Below are positions 1 to 6,435 of a stretch of 30,174 nt of DNA, in pieces; within the stretch, counting starts at the first letter, position 1, and every line of letters starts with the position of its first letter. The notes under the pieces are model-generated. The model did no database searches and was not told the origin of the DNA. It was given only the letters and a program-made list of their open reading frames with translations. Source of the DNA: CAZEDK01 sp964511025 (GTDB lineage Bacteria > Patescibacteriota > Gracilibacteria > UBA1369 > GWF2-33-10); contig CAZEDK010000023.1 of assembly GCA_964511025.1 (NCBI GenBank), forward strand, positions 1 through 30,174, read 5' to 3'. The position numbers and the translations under genes were made by a program.

Positions 1-14
1 ACACATAAAAATAT

Positions 15-503
15 ATGACTAAGAATCTTATCAGTAATAGTAGATATTTAGCTTACAATCCTAAATTAAAAGAAAGAGCTTGTGAGATGAGGAATAATTC
101 AACAGAAGCTGAAAAGAAATTATGGAATGAGTATTTTAAAAAATTAGATTATCAATTTTATCGTCAAAAGATAATAAATAACTATATTGTTGATTTTTAT
201 TGTCCTAAATTAAAATTAGTTATTGAAGTAGATGGAGATCAACACTCTGAAGTTAATAATTTAGAATACGATAAAGAAAGAACATCTATTTTAAATAATT
301 ATTTTTTAACTGTAATAAGATTTAAAAACGAAGAAATATCTAAAGAATTTGATAAAGTATGTAAAAAAATTAGCGATTATTTAAGAATAAAGCCCCCTTT
401 AGGTGAAAGGGGGGCGGGGGGATTCCTATTCTTCTTATTTCAAACTATTTTCGAGTTGATCCGTTTTTTTTGCGTTGAACCGAAAAATATGATAAAATTA
501 TAA
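15..503 (+). CDS. DUF559 endonuclease-like protein with repeat-derived C-terminal tail
   Basis: Residues about 10-124 read as a DUF559 domain, a relative of the very-short-patch-repair (Vsr) endonuclease fold: an N-terminal helix with TEAEKKLWNEY, then IVDFYCPKLKLVIEVDGDQH, giving the acidic residues D60, E71 and D73 and H77 expected of a PD-(D/E)xK-type site. The family is common and usually of unproven function; DNA cleavage or repair is inferred. The domain ends near KISDYLR. The remaining ~38 residues begin with KPPLGERGAGGF, encoded by a GC-rich palindromic repeat (about 390-422), then a hydrophobic Phe/Leu-rich stretch. The natural stop was probably displaced by the repeat insertion. 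The gene is close to the window edge but the ATG at 15 fits the family's N-terminus. Confidence 0.85.
   Translation: MTKNLISNSRYLAYNPKLKERACEMRNNSTEAEKKLWNEYFKKLDYQFYRQKIINNYIVDFYCPKLKLVIEVDGDQHSEVNNLEYDKERTSILNNYFLTVIRFKNEEISKEFDKVCKKISDYLRIKPPLGERGAGGFLFFLFQTIFELIRFFCVEPKNMIKL
390..424. repeat. GC-rich palindromic mini-repeat inside the DUF559 gene
   Basis: CCCCCTTT (393-400) and AAAGGGGG (406-413) form an 8-bp hairpin, followed by a further C and G-run. The same element in the opposite genomic orientation lies at about 22173-22209 inside a methyltransferase gene. Both are read in the same frame, giving PPLGERGAGGF here and APLTKGVGGF there. It stands out sharply from the AT-rich surroundings. 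Confidence 0.75.
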
Positions 504-529
504 GATTTAAATTTTTAATCAATTTTTAT

Positions 530-1130
530 ATGAGTTATGAACAAGCACCACAAGCAAGTGGGTCTGAGTCAGCAAAAACGCTGCAGTTGGCTAATCAACG
601 TGAAGAAATATTTTTTGTTTAATCACACTCCGCAATTAAGAATCTTACCAGCTCTCGTCCTGCCAAAAGACAAAGAAGAATCAATGCTTAAATTTCTTTT
701 GTTTTCTAATGCAATGGATCTTGGTCTTACTGAAAAAGCATTTGGAGTCCTTGCTACTGAAAAAGATAAGGCTCACGATCAATTATTGGGTGTACAATGG
801 AGAGGTTATACTGAAGGTGACTTAGTGCCTCAAGGAGTAAAAAGATTTTTTGATTTTTTTGAGCAAACTGCGGATTTTTTTCAAGCAGAATTGTTTGCAG
901 ATGACGAAAGTTTTACACCTGAGAATTTTGTACAATTTTTTACTATTCAAGTTGAAATTGCGCAAGCCAAAATATTGGAGTTAAGGAGATTGGAAAATAA
1001 AACCGTAGCAAATGCGCAAATTGAAAAACTAGAAGAAGCAATTCGAGCTTTTAATGAGGTAATAACAAAAGCCAAAAATGCTCATCTATTTACTAAGTTA
1101 GAGGTTCTAGAAAAAGAAATAAATGCTTAG
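530..1130 (+). CDS. unrecognised protein, apparent frameshift near the N-terminus
   Basis: I do not recognise this protein. The main open frame reaches back to an ATG at 537, but its first ~25 residues (MNKHHKQVGLSQQKRC...) look like an out-of-frame reading. An ATG at 530 in the next frame gives a natural, Gln/Ser/Ala-rich N-terminus, MSYEQAPQASGSESAKTLQL, and runs to a TAA just past a run of six T at 611-616. Removing one T joins it to the main frame (...EEIF-LFNHTPQLRILPALVL). The gene may therefore carry a slippage site, a mutation or a sequence error. The rest is a soluble, helix-rich protein with several Phe/acidic stretches (FFDFFEQTADFFQAELFADD) and a C-terminal coiled-coil-like region (about 140-197). 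It has no signal peptide. An internal Met at 684 is another possible start. Confidence 0.6.
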
Positions 1131-1170
1131 TATAGTTTAAATGTTCAAAAAAATGTTCATAAAAATAAAT

Positions 1171-1200
1171 TTGTATTTAAGGAAATGTTTGCGTTATAAT
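1171..1200 (+). promoter_or_regulatory. sigma70-type promoter of the ilv leader/ilvBN operon
   Basis: TTGTAT at 1171-1176 and a perfect TATAAT at 1195-1200 are separated by 18 nt. Transcription would start near 1207, placing the ilv leader peptide and its hairpins in a 5' untranslated region of about 130 nt. Confidence 0.65.
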
Positions 1201-1214
1201 ATTTTTCGCAAACA
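1186..1214. promoter_or_regulatory. operator-like inverted repeat around the ilv -10 box
   Basis: TGTTTGCG (1186-1193) and CGCAAACA (1207-1214) are perfect 8-nt inverted arms on either side of the TATAAT box. The left arm lies upstream of the predicted transcription start, so it cannot be part of an RNA hairpin. A protein-binding site is the simpler reading. No cognate regulator is visible in the window. Confidence 0.4.
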
Positions 1215-1227
1215 AAATAATTCTAAA

Positions 1228-1275
1228 ATGAAAAAAATTCTGCTAATTGTCTTAGTTTTGATTGTACTCATATAG
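1228..1275 (+). CDS. ilv operon leader peptide (attenuator peptide)
   Basis: A 15-codon reading frame encodes MKKILLIVLVLIVLI and then TAG. All twelve residues after MKK are isoleucine, leucine or valine, the end products of the pathway served by the following ilvBN genes. This is the hallmark of leader peptides that control ilv operons by ribosome stalling in enteric bacteria. The stop codon lies 2 nt before the antiterminator arm (1278-1288), which is the geometry needed for a ribosome at the stop to mask that arm. There is no strong ribosome binding site upstream (AAAATAATTCTAAA). The alternative, a tiny hydrophobic membrane peptide, is less likely given the position and the hairpins. Confidence 0.8.
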   Translation: MKKILLIVLVLIVLI

Positions 1276-1277
1276 AT

Positions 1278-1313
1278 GAGGCGGGATTTTAATTAAACAA
1301 AATAATCCGTCTC
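1278..1313 (+). promoter_or_regulatory. antiterminator hairpin of the ilv attenuator
   Basis: GAGGCGGGATT (1278-1288) can pair with AATCCGTCTC (1304-1313), with one bulged G and one G-U pair. The second arm is the same segment that forms the 5' half of the terminator, so the two structures exclude each other. Stalling within the Ile/Leu/Val codons would leave 1278-1288 free and favour this hairpin, allowing read-through into ilvB. Confidence 0.65.
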
Positions 1314-1335
1314 AAGAAGCTTAAGACGGATTTTT
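1304..1335 (+). terminator. attenuator terminator immediately before ilvB
   Basis: AATCCGTCT (1304-1312) pairs perfectly with AGACGGATT (1324-1332), and the loop can add a further 3-bp stem (AAG/CTT). T-residues run to 1335. The hairpin ends only a few bases before the ilvB ATG at 1339, and its 3' arm holds the only Shine-Dalgarno-like purines (GACGGA). Folding could therefore block translation as well as stop transcription. Confidence 0.75.
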
Positions 1336-1338
1336 ATT

Positions 1339-3060
1339 ATGAAAAAATATAAAACATTAACAGGTTCGCATTTGCTCGCCCTTAGTCTGATCGAAGAAGG
1401 AGTTGAACATATATTTGGCTATCCGGGAGGCGCTATCATGCCTTTTTATGATGTTTTGACACAATTTCCGGAGCTTAAACATATTTTGGTTAGACATGAG
1501 CAAGCGGCTGCATTGGCTGCAATAGGCTATAGTCGAGTTACAGGACATAAAAAAATAGGAACTTGTTTGGCAACGTCCGGTCCTGGTGCTACGAATTTAA
1601 TCACCGGTATTTTTGACGCATATATGGATTCTATGCCAATTGTAGCAATTACAGGTCAAGTTCCAAGTTTTATGGTTGGTACGGATGCATTTCAGGAGGC
1701 AGATGTTATCGGTATTACTCAACCTATTACTAAGCAAAATTATTTTATTACTGACGCTGAAGATATACCAAGAATAGTGAAAGAAGCATATTATTTGGCG
1801 AGAACTGGCAGGCCGGGTCCTGTGCTTATCGATTTTCCAAAAGATGTTCAAAATGCCATTGTGGATAAATTTGAATATCCAGAGAAAGTGAATATACCGG
1901 GCTATAAACCAACATTTGCAGGAAATAAAAAAATGATAAAAGAAGCAATATCTTGGTTAAAAGATGCTAAAAAACCACTTATTTTGGCTGGTCATGGCAT
2001 ACTTATTTCCAATGCTACGTCGGAATTAAAAGAATTTGTAGAAAAAACGCAAATTCCAGTGATTACTACTTTGCATGGACTTGGTTGCTTCCCTGAAAAT
2101 CACAAATTGTCTTTGGGGTGGCTTGGAATGCATGGGTATGCTTGGTGTAATTATGCGGTTCAAGAAGCAGATGTGATACTTGGTATTGGGTTGAGATTTG
2201 ACGATAGAATTATTGGAGCTGCGTCAGATTTCGCTCCAAATGCAAAAATTATACACGTTGATATAGATCCTGCTGAAATAGGAAAAACTGTAGATTGCGA
2301 TTTGCCGATAGTTGGAGACGCAAGAAATGTTTTGAAGGATATGAATGAGATAATGCAGCATTGTAAGCATGAAGCTTGGCATACTGTTTTGTTTGATTGG
2401 AAGAAAAAATATCCATTGCCGGATCAGCATAGATTAAAAAAAGGTTCAAAAGGTAGAGATGATAAGGATTCTATTTCTATGAGAGCTGTTATAAACGAAT
2501 TACAAAAACAAACAGATGGAGATATTGTTATTGCGTCAGATGTAGGACAGCATCAGATGATTACTGCACAGCAATTTCAGTTTAAACATCCTCATCAGCA
2601 TTTGACTTCCGGAGGTAGTGGCACAATGGGTTATGCGCTTCCTGCAGCAATGGGTGCAAAAGTTGCAAGTCCTCATAGTGAAGTTTGGGCAATTATTGGA
2701 GATGGAGGTTTTATGATGAATGTGCAAGAATTAATGACGCTGATTCAAGACAATATAGCAATCAAAATTGCGGTTTTGAATAATGGTTATCTTGGTATGG
2801 TGAGGCAATGGCAGGAATTATTTTTTGACAAAAATTATTCAGCCACACCTCTTCTTAATCCTGATTTTGTGAAATTAGCGCAGGCTTGCGGACTTCGCGC
2901 ATACAAAGCATCTAATCACGATGAGATGGTTGATACTATTCAAAAAATGAGAACAGAAAAAGGTCCTGTTTTGTGTGAATTTGTGGTAGAATGCGAGGAG
3001 AATGTTTTTCCAATGGTTCCTGCTGGGAAAAGTTTGTCAGATACCATAACTGGTATATAG
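1339..3060 (+). CDS. ilvB: acetolactate synthase, large (catalytic) subunit
   Basis: This thiamine-diphosphate and FAD enzyme joins two pyruvates to acetolactate, or pyruvate and 2-oxobutyrate to acetohydroxybutyrate, the first common step of Val/Leu/Ile synthesis. The 573-residue length is normal. The N-terminal pyrimidine-binding domain has FGYPGG at 26-31 and the catalytic glutamate in RHEQAA (E54). A central FAD/transhydrogenase-like domain spans about 195-330. The C-terminal PP domain has the thiamine motif GDGG at 454-457 ending in NN at 481-482. The start at 1339 directly follows the attenuator hairpin. ilvN follows after 64 nt and is almost certainly cotranscribed. A 7-nt repeat array covers the last codons and the TAG stop (3053-3087), so the original C-terminus may have been altered slightly. 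Confidence 0.97.
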   Translation: MKKYKTLTGSHLLALSLIEEGVEHIFGYPGGAIMPFYDVLTQFPELKHILVRHEQAAALAAIGYSRVTGHKKIGTCLATSGPGATNLITGIFDAYMDSMPIVAITGQVPSFMVGTDAFQEADVIGITQPITKQNYFITDAEDIPRIVKEAYYLARTGRPGPVLIDFPKDVQNAIVDKFEYPEKVNIPGYKPTFAGNKKMIKEAISWLKDAKKPLILAGHGILISNATSELKEFVEKTQIPVITTLHGLGCFPENHKLSLGWLGMHGYAWCNYAVQEADVILGIGLRFDDRIIGAASDFAPNAKIIHVDIDPAEIGKTVDCDLPIVGDARNVLKDMNEIMQHCKHEAWHTVLFDWKKKYPLPDQHRLKKGSKGRDDKDSISMRAVINELQKQTDGDIVIASDVGQHQMITAQQFQFKHPHQHLTSGGSGTMGYALPAAMGAKVASPHSEVWAIIGDGGFMMNVQELMTLIQDNIAIKIAVLNNGYLGMVRQWQELFFDKNYSATPLLNPDFVKLAQACGLRAYKASNHDEMVDTIQKMRTEKGPVLCEFVVECEENVFPMVPAGKSLSDTITGI

Positions 3061-3087
3061 TATAGTGTATGGGGTATAGAGTATTTT
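3053..3087. repeat. heptanucleotide tandem repeat at the ilvB stop codon
   Basis: Five phased 7-nt units: GTATATA, GTATAGT, GTATGGG, GTATAGA, GTATTTT. The ilvB TAG (3058-3060) is formed by the boundary of units one and two. It is related to the GTATGGT and GTATATG arrays in the rluD-like and Trm9-like genes. Confidence 0.75.
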
Positions 3088-3124
3088 GAAAAATGAAATC
3101 ATCTATATAAATACCATATAATTT

Positions 3125-3661
3125 ATGTCACAACAAGGAGAACAACAACGAAGTTTATATACACAGAAAAAAAGTCTTGAGCGTAAGACTGAGCATATTG
3201 TAGTTGCACTGGCTGAAAATAAACCCGGTGTCCTGAGCAAGGTTACAGGTATGCTTAGAAGGAGGGGATTTAATATCAATAGTTTAACGGCAGGGACTAC
3301 AGAAGAGCCGGGTATATCTAGGATGACTTTTTTAGTTGACGGGACAAAGACTAATACCGAGCAATTGATTAAACAGCTTTATAAAGTTATTGAAATTGTC
3401 AAAGTAAGTGATTTGACTTCTGATAAAAAAGTTATAAGAGAGCTTGCATTGATAAAACTATATGCGACAAAATCAAATAGAAGCGAAATTATGCAAATAG
3501 TTGATATTTTCCGAGCACGAATTGTTGATGTCGGACATGATTCTATAATGGTTGAAATCACAGGAGATCATTTGAAAATAGATTCTTTCCTAGACCTTGT
3601 GCGTGGATTTGGAATCAAAGAAATTGCGAGAACCGGTGTAACAGCAATGATTAGAGTGTAG
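3125..3661 (+). CDS. ilvN: acetolactate synthase, small (regulatory) subunit
   Basis: This is the regulatory partner of IlvB; it binds valine and gives feedback inhibition while raising catalytic activity. An ACT domain spans about 23-98 (HIVVALAENKPGVLSKVTGM, then RRRGFNINSLTAG). A second ferredoxin-like domain occupies about 98-178 (ELALIKLYATKSNRSEIMQI), matching the ALS_ss C-terminal domain. At 178 residues it is slightly longer than most bacterial IlvN because of a polar ~22-residue N-terminal extension (MSQQGEQQRSLYTQKKSLER). It sits directly downstream of ilvB under the same attenuator and converges on the iron-transporter gene, whose stop is 9 nt away. Confidence 0.95.
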   Translation: MSQQGEQQRSLYTQKKSLERKTEHIVVALAENKPGVLSKVTGMLRRRGFNINSLTAGTTEEPGISRMTFLVDGTKTNTEQLIKQLYKVIEIVKVSDLTSDKKVIRELALIKLYATKSNRSEIMQIVDIFRARIVDVGHDSIMVEITGDHLKIDSFLDLVRGFGIKEIARTGVTAMIRV

Positions 3662-3669
3662 GAAAGTAT

Positions 3670-4554
3670 CTATATATTTATTCCAAAATACATTCTTACT
3701 AAATATCCTATCCCAAAAGATATTGTAGAAACGCCAAGGCTAATCAAAGTCATTTCTACAAATCTGTGCTTGAAGTTCAAATTTTTTGCTATTGAAACGT
3801 AAAAATTAAATAGCAATATAATTATTATTGCGCAGATAAGCATTATAGCAAGCGAGATGAATGGGTTTTCTAATATGAGGTAAGGTGTAATAAGTAAGGA
3901 TACTGTTACTAAATATGTTATACCTGTGTAAATAGCCGATGTAAGTGGATGCGGAGTTGTTAATTCTGTTTTTTGTGAAAGATATTCTGAAGCTGCCATA
4001 GAAAGTGATGCGGCAATGCCTGTGATTAATCCTGCAAGCCCAATCAATTTGTTGTTTTGAAAAGCAAAAGTCAGCCCAGCTAATGTGCCTGTTAATTCAA
4101 CTAGCGCATCATTCAGTCCAAGAACTATCGATCCAATATAATCTAATTTTTTTTCTTGCAGTATTCCAATTAATTTTTGCTCGTGTTCGTTTTCATCATC
4201 TATTATTATTTTTGCTTCAGGGATCTCTGTTAATAATTTCGAATAATTATTTTGGGCATTTGATTCTCCTTTTTCCATTAAACGCAGTCCAAACGTTAGA
4301 CCAAATATTCTTGTGATATAGTAATAGAAAAAAAGTTCTCTTTTGTTGGGTTTTAGATCTTGTTGTGTAAATTCTTTCCAGAAATGATAATGTTTTAATT
4401 CATCTATAGCTATATTTTCCAAAATTTCCTGATTTTTTTTGTTTTTTATACTTTTTGCCAATTTTAAGTACAAATAATGTTCTGTAATTTCACTTTGTTG
4501 TGATTTTTTGACAATTTGTAATGCTTTTGTAGAAAGTTTACTTTGTGTAATCAT
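3670..4554 (-). CDS. ferritin-like/VIT1 fusion, predicted iron (Fe/Mn) transporter
   Basis: This two-domain protein resembles the erythrin-vacuolar iron transporter family. Residues about 8-135 are a ferritin-like four-helix region with candidate di-iron ligands E25, E52/H55 (DELKHYHFW), E94/E97 (MEKGE) and E121/H124 (DDENEHEQK). Residues about 138-292 are a VIT1/CCC1 membrane domain starting with GSIVLGLNDALVELTGTLAG, followed by several membrane helices (about 171-190, 207-227, 232-252, 269-290). Family members move Fe(II) or Mn(II) across membranes, and the ferritin-like part is thought to gather the metal. At 294 residues it appears complete. It is transcribed alone, divergently from the maf operon. 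Ion specificity is not readable from sequence. Confidence 0.9.
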   Translation of the reverse strand: MITQSKLSTKALQIVKKSQQSEITEHYLYLKLAKSIKNKKNQEILENIAIDELKHYHFWKEFTQQDLKPNKRELFFYYYITRIFGLTFGLRLMEKGESNAQNNYSKLLTEIPEAKIIIDDENEHEQKLIGILQEKKLDYIGSIVLGLNDALVELTGTLAGLTFAFQNNKLIGLAGLITGIAASLSMAASEYLSQKTELTTPHPLTSAIYTGITYLVTVSLLITPYLILENPFISLAIMLICAIIIILLFNFYVSIAKNLNFKHRFVEMTLISLGVSTISFGIGYLVRMYFGINI

Positions 4555-4632
4555 AAAATGGTTTATTCAGTCGTATGACTGATATTATTACAAATTTACA
4601 TTTATAAAATTTTTTAGGCAAATTAATATTTT

Positions 4633-4641
4633 TGATATAAA
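4633..4641 (+). promoter_or_regulatory. extended -10 promoter of the trpD-N/maf operon
   Basis: TGATATAAA (TGn plus TATAAA at 4636-4641) lies 27 nt before the ATG at 4668. No good -35 box is visible, as expected for an extended -10 promoter. The same TGnTATAAA form precedes ssb and elp3. Confidence 0.4.
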
Positions 4642-4667
4642 CTTTTTTTGTTTTCTTTGTTTGAAAA

Positions 4668-4907
4668 ATGATTTCAGAAAAACTCCAAAAAATTATAAAC
4701 AAACAAAATCTTGTTTTTGAAGAAGCTGTCAATTTAGCAGAATCAATAATTGAAGGTGAGTTAAATGATATTGAAATTGCAGCTTTTTTAAGTGCTTTGC
4801 AAACGAAAGGAATTTGTGAAAATGAACTGGCTGCCTTTGCACAAGTTATGAAAGAAAAAACTTATAAGAAATTACAGGATTTAGTTAAGTTTTCTGGTTC
4901 TTTATGA
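4668..4907 (+). CDS. orphan TrpD-type N-terminal helical domain
   Basis: The 79 residues correspond to the small alpha-helical N-terminal domain (Glycos_trans_3N) of anthranilate phosphoribosyltransferase and related phosphorylases: LQKIINKQNLVFEEAVNLAE, then IIEGELNDIEIAAFLSALQT and KGICENELAAFAQVMKEK. In TrpD this bundle is followed by a ~260-residue catalytic domain with the PRPP-binding GTGGD loop; that is absent. The frame ends cleanly in TGA overlapping the ATG of maf (ATGA), so the fragment is translated in a coupled operon rather than simply decaying. It could be a deletion remnant kept by coupling, or an independent helical protein. It is unlikely to have transferase activity. Confidence 0.75.
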   Translation: MISEKLQKIINKQNLVFEEAVNLAESIIEGELNDIEIAAFLSALQTKGICENELAAFAQVMKEKTYKKLQDLVKFSGSL

Positions 4908-5509
4908 AAATAATACTCGCTTCCAAATCACCTAGACGAATACAATTACTCAAAGAAACAGGCTTTGATTTCGAAGTTATGCCAAGTGATTATGAAGAGT
5001 TATTTCATGAAAATTTGCCACCAGAGCTGTTAGTTATGAAGCATGCAGAAGGGAAAGCGGATTATATAAATGAAAAATTAAAAATGAAAAATGGAAAATC
5101 CAAGACGCTAAATACAATATACAAAATACAAAATACTTTTATACTTGGAATTGATACGGTTGGTTACTGCATGGGGAAAATTTTGGAGAAGCCAGTAGAT
5201 AGAGCTCATGCACAGGAAATGATAAAAATGCTTGCAAGCGAACCACACGTAGTTTTTTCAGGAATGTGTGTGATAGATCTAAAATCGAATAAAAAAATTG
5301 TTCAATATGAAAAAACTGAAATCACATTTGGAGAAATGAAAGATAGTGATATTGAGTGGTATTTGGATCAAAATGAGTGGCAAGATAAGGCAGCTGCTTA
5401 TGCAATTCAAGGAAAAGGAGCTTTGTTTGTAAAAGAAATAAAGGGGGATTTCTTTAACATAGTTGGTTTGCCTCTTCATAGACTTAATCAAATGTTAAAA
5501 TCTTTTTGA
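4904..5509 (+). CDS. maf: Maf-family nucleotide pyrophosphatase
   Basis: Maf proteins hydrolyse non-canonical or modified nucleoside triphosphates and affect septum formation. The signature SKSPRR is at residues 7-12, the catalytic aspartate in GIDTV is D84, K96-P97 follows in LEKP, and the closing motif AAAYAIQGKGALFV is at about 163-176 with NIVGLP at 185-190. It is 201 residues long. Between KADYINEK and FILGIDTV there is an extra Lys/Asn-rich stretch (about 58-79, including LNTIYKIQNT) that other Maf proteins lack. It is encoded by degenerate 7-nt repeats and should form a surface loop. The start overlaps the stop of the TrpD-like gene. Confidence 0.92.
   Translation: MKIILASKSPRRIQLLKETGFDFEVMPSDYEELFHENLPPELLVMKHAEGKADYINEKLKMKNGKSKTLNTIYKIQNTFILGIDTVGYCMGKILEKPVDRAHAQEMIKMLASEPHVVFSGMCVIDLKSNKKIVQYEKTEITFGEMKDSDIEWYLDQNEWQDKAAAYAIQGKGALFVKEIKGDFFNIVGLPLHRLNQMLKSF
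5111..5138. repeat. heptanucleotide repeat inside maf
   Basis: Four phased units AATACAA, TATACAA, AATACAA, AATACTT. They encode most of LNTIYKIQNT, just before the catalytic GIDTV strand, and coincide with a family-atypical insertion. Confidence 0.7.
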
Positions 5510-5571
5510 TTTTGTTGAATAATTTTCAAAAAATTGCTAAATTAGTTTTGAATAATTTCTAAAATAAAAAT

Positions 5572-6000
5572 ATGTCAAAAAAAGGTGGATTATCTCTTTT
5601 GTTCGGTGCGATTATAGGTGGTTTAGCTGCTTTGTTTTTTGCTCCGGTGAAAGGTACTGAAATGAGAAAAAAAATCAAAAATGAAGTTGATAAAGGTGGT
5701 ATTGGTTTACACACCATGTCAACCGAATTGAAAGATATGTACGGTGATATGAAAAAAAGTTTTGAGAGGTGGTTAAAAACTGAAGATGTTACGGATGTTA
5801 TTAAAAAAGGTAAAAAGGCGATAGATCAAGCTAAGACAAAAGGAAAAGAAGTTTTGGAAAATATTGTTAATGAAATTGAAATTGCTACAGATAATGGAAT
5901 GAAAACTGTAAAAACGACTAAGAAAGTTGTTGAAAAAACTAAACCTAAAAAAAAGGCTAAAGCAGCTAAGGGTTTTATTGTTTCAAAAACTAAAAAATAA
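5572..6000 (+). CDS. YtxH-domain membrane-anchored protein with basic tail
   Basis: The N-terminus GLSLLFGAIIGGLAALFFAP (residues 6-25) followed by VKGTEMRKKIKNEV is the YtxH pattern: one Gly-rich membrane helix, a Pro, then a Lys/Arg-rich amphipathic segment. Such proteins are often stress-related and of unclear mechanism. Residues about 45-110 are helical. The last ~30 residues are rich in Lys and Ala (KKVVEKTKPKKKAKAAKGF), resembling the histone H1-like tails of some bacterial proteins, so contact with nucleic acid or phospholipid is possible. The next gene follows after 10 nt and is probably in the same operon. Confidence 0.8.
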   Translation: MSKKGGLSLLFGAIIGGLAALFFAPVKGTEMRKKIKNEVDKGGIGLHTMSTELKDMYGDMKKSFERWLKTEDVTDVIKKGKKAIDQAKTKGKEVLENIVNEIEIATDNGMKTVKTTKKVVEKTKPKKKAKAAKGFIVSKTKK

Positions 6001-6010
6001 CTTTTAAAAT

Positions 6011-6280
6011 ATGGCAAAAGAAGACCCTTCAAGTAGCGCAAGGCAAATCAAAACAGGTATGTCGGCAGAGATTGCAAAAGGAGTATATGCTCATGATGCT
6101 CATTTTAATATGACTCTCTATGATGGCTGTTTTACTTTTTTTGTGCGTGAACCTTTTGATCCTAAAAGAGAAACTATTAATGTGACATCAAGAGTTTTTA
6201 TGCCAATACATAAAGCAAAAGAGCTTGCTGAAATGATTTTAGCTAGCATCAAACAGACAGAAAGCAAACTTAGAAAGTAA
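6011..6280 (+). CDS. small conserved-looking protein, possibly DUF3467-like
   Basis: This 89-residue soluble protein has no signal peptide. The layout, EIAKGVYAHDAHFNMTLYDG, then FTFFV, a beta segment NVTSRVFM, and a terminal helix PIHKAKELAEMILASIKQTE, resembles DUF3467, where 'YAN...' is followed by a strand and a helix beginning 'SPxHAKxLxxxL'. The match is from memory of the family pattern and is tentative. Function is unknown. It follows the YtxH gene by 10 nt and precedes the oppositely oriented initiator tRNA. Confidence 0.7.
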   Translation: MAKEDPSSSARQIKTGMSAEIAKGVYAHDAHFNMTLYDGCFTFFVREPFDPKRETINVTSRVFMPIHKAKELAEMILASIKQTESKLRK

Positions 6281-6289
6281 ATCAAAATA

Positions 6290-6364
6290 TGGTTGCGGGG
6301 GGAGGATTCGAACCTCCGGCCTCCGGGTTATGAGCCCGACGAGCTGCCACTGCTCTACCCCGCG
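6290..6364 (-). tRNA. initiator tRNA-Met (CAU)
   Basis: On the minus strand the 75-nt cloverleaf reads from CGCGGGG to CCCCGCA plus ACCA, with CCA encoded. The anticodon loop is CTCATAA, giving CAU. Two initiator features are visible: the unpaired C1-A72 at the top of the acceptor stem and three G-C pairs (GGG/CCC) next to the anticodon loop. D-arm GAGC/GCTC and T-arm GGAGG TTCGAAT CCTCC are intact. Confidence 0.95.
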
Positions 6365-6435
6365 TCGATAAAAAGCTCTGCCAATATATATTAAAGAGCC
6401 ATGACTGTCAAAATTTTTATTTTTAAATTGTATAT

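Noticed and set aside
1207..1338. T-box riboswitch upstream of ilvB
   Set aside because: No T-box core sequence or specifier loop is visible, and the region is only about 130 nt; the leader peptide and paired hairpins explain it better.
2224..2730. Minus-strand open frames inside ilvB
   Set aside because: They are shadows of a highly conserved gene on the plus strand, with no family features.
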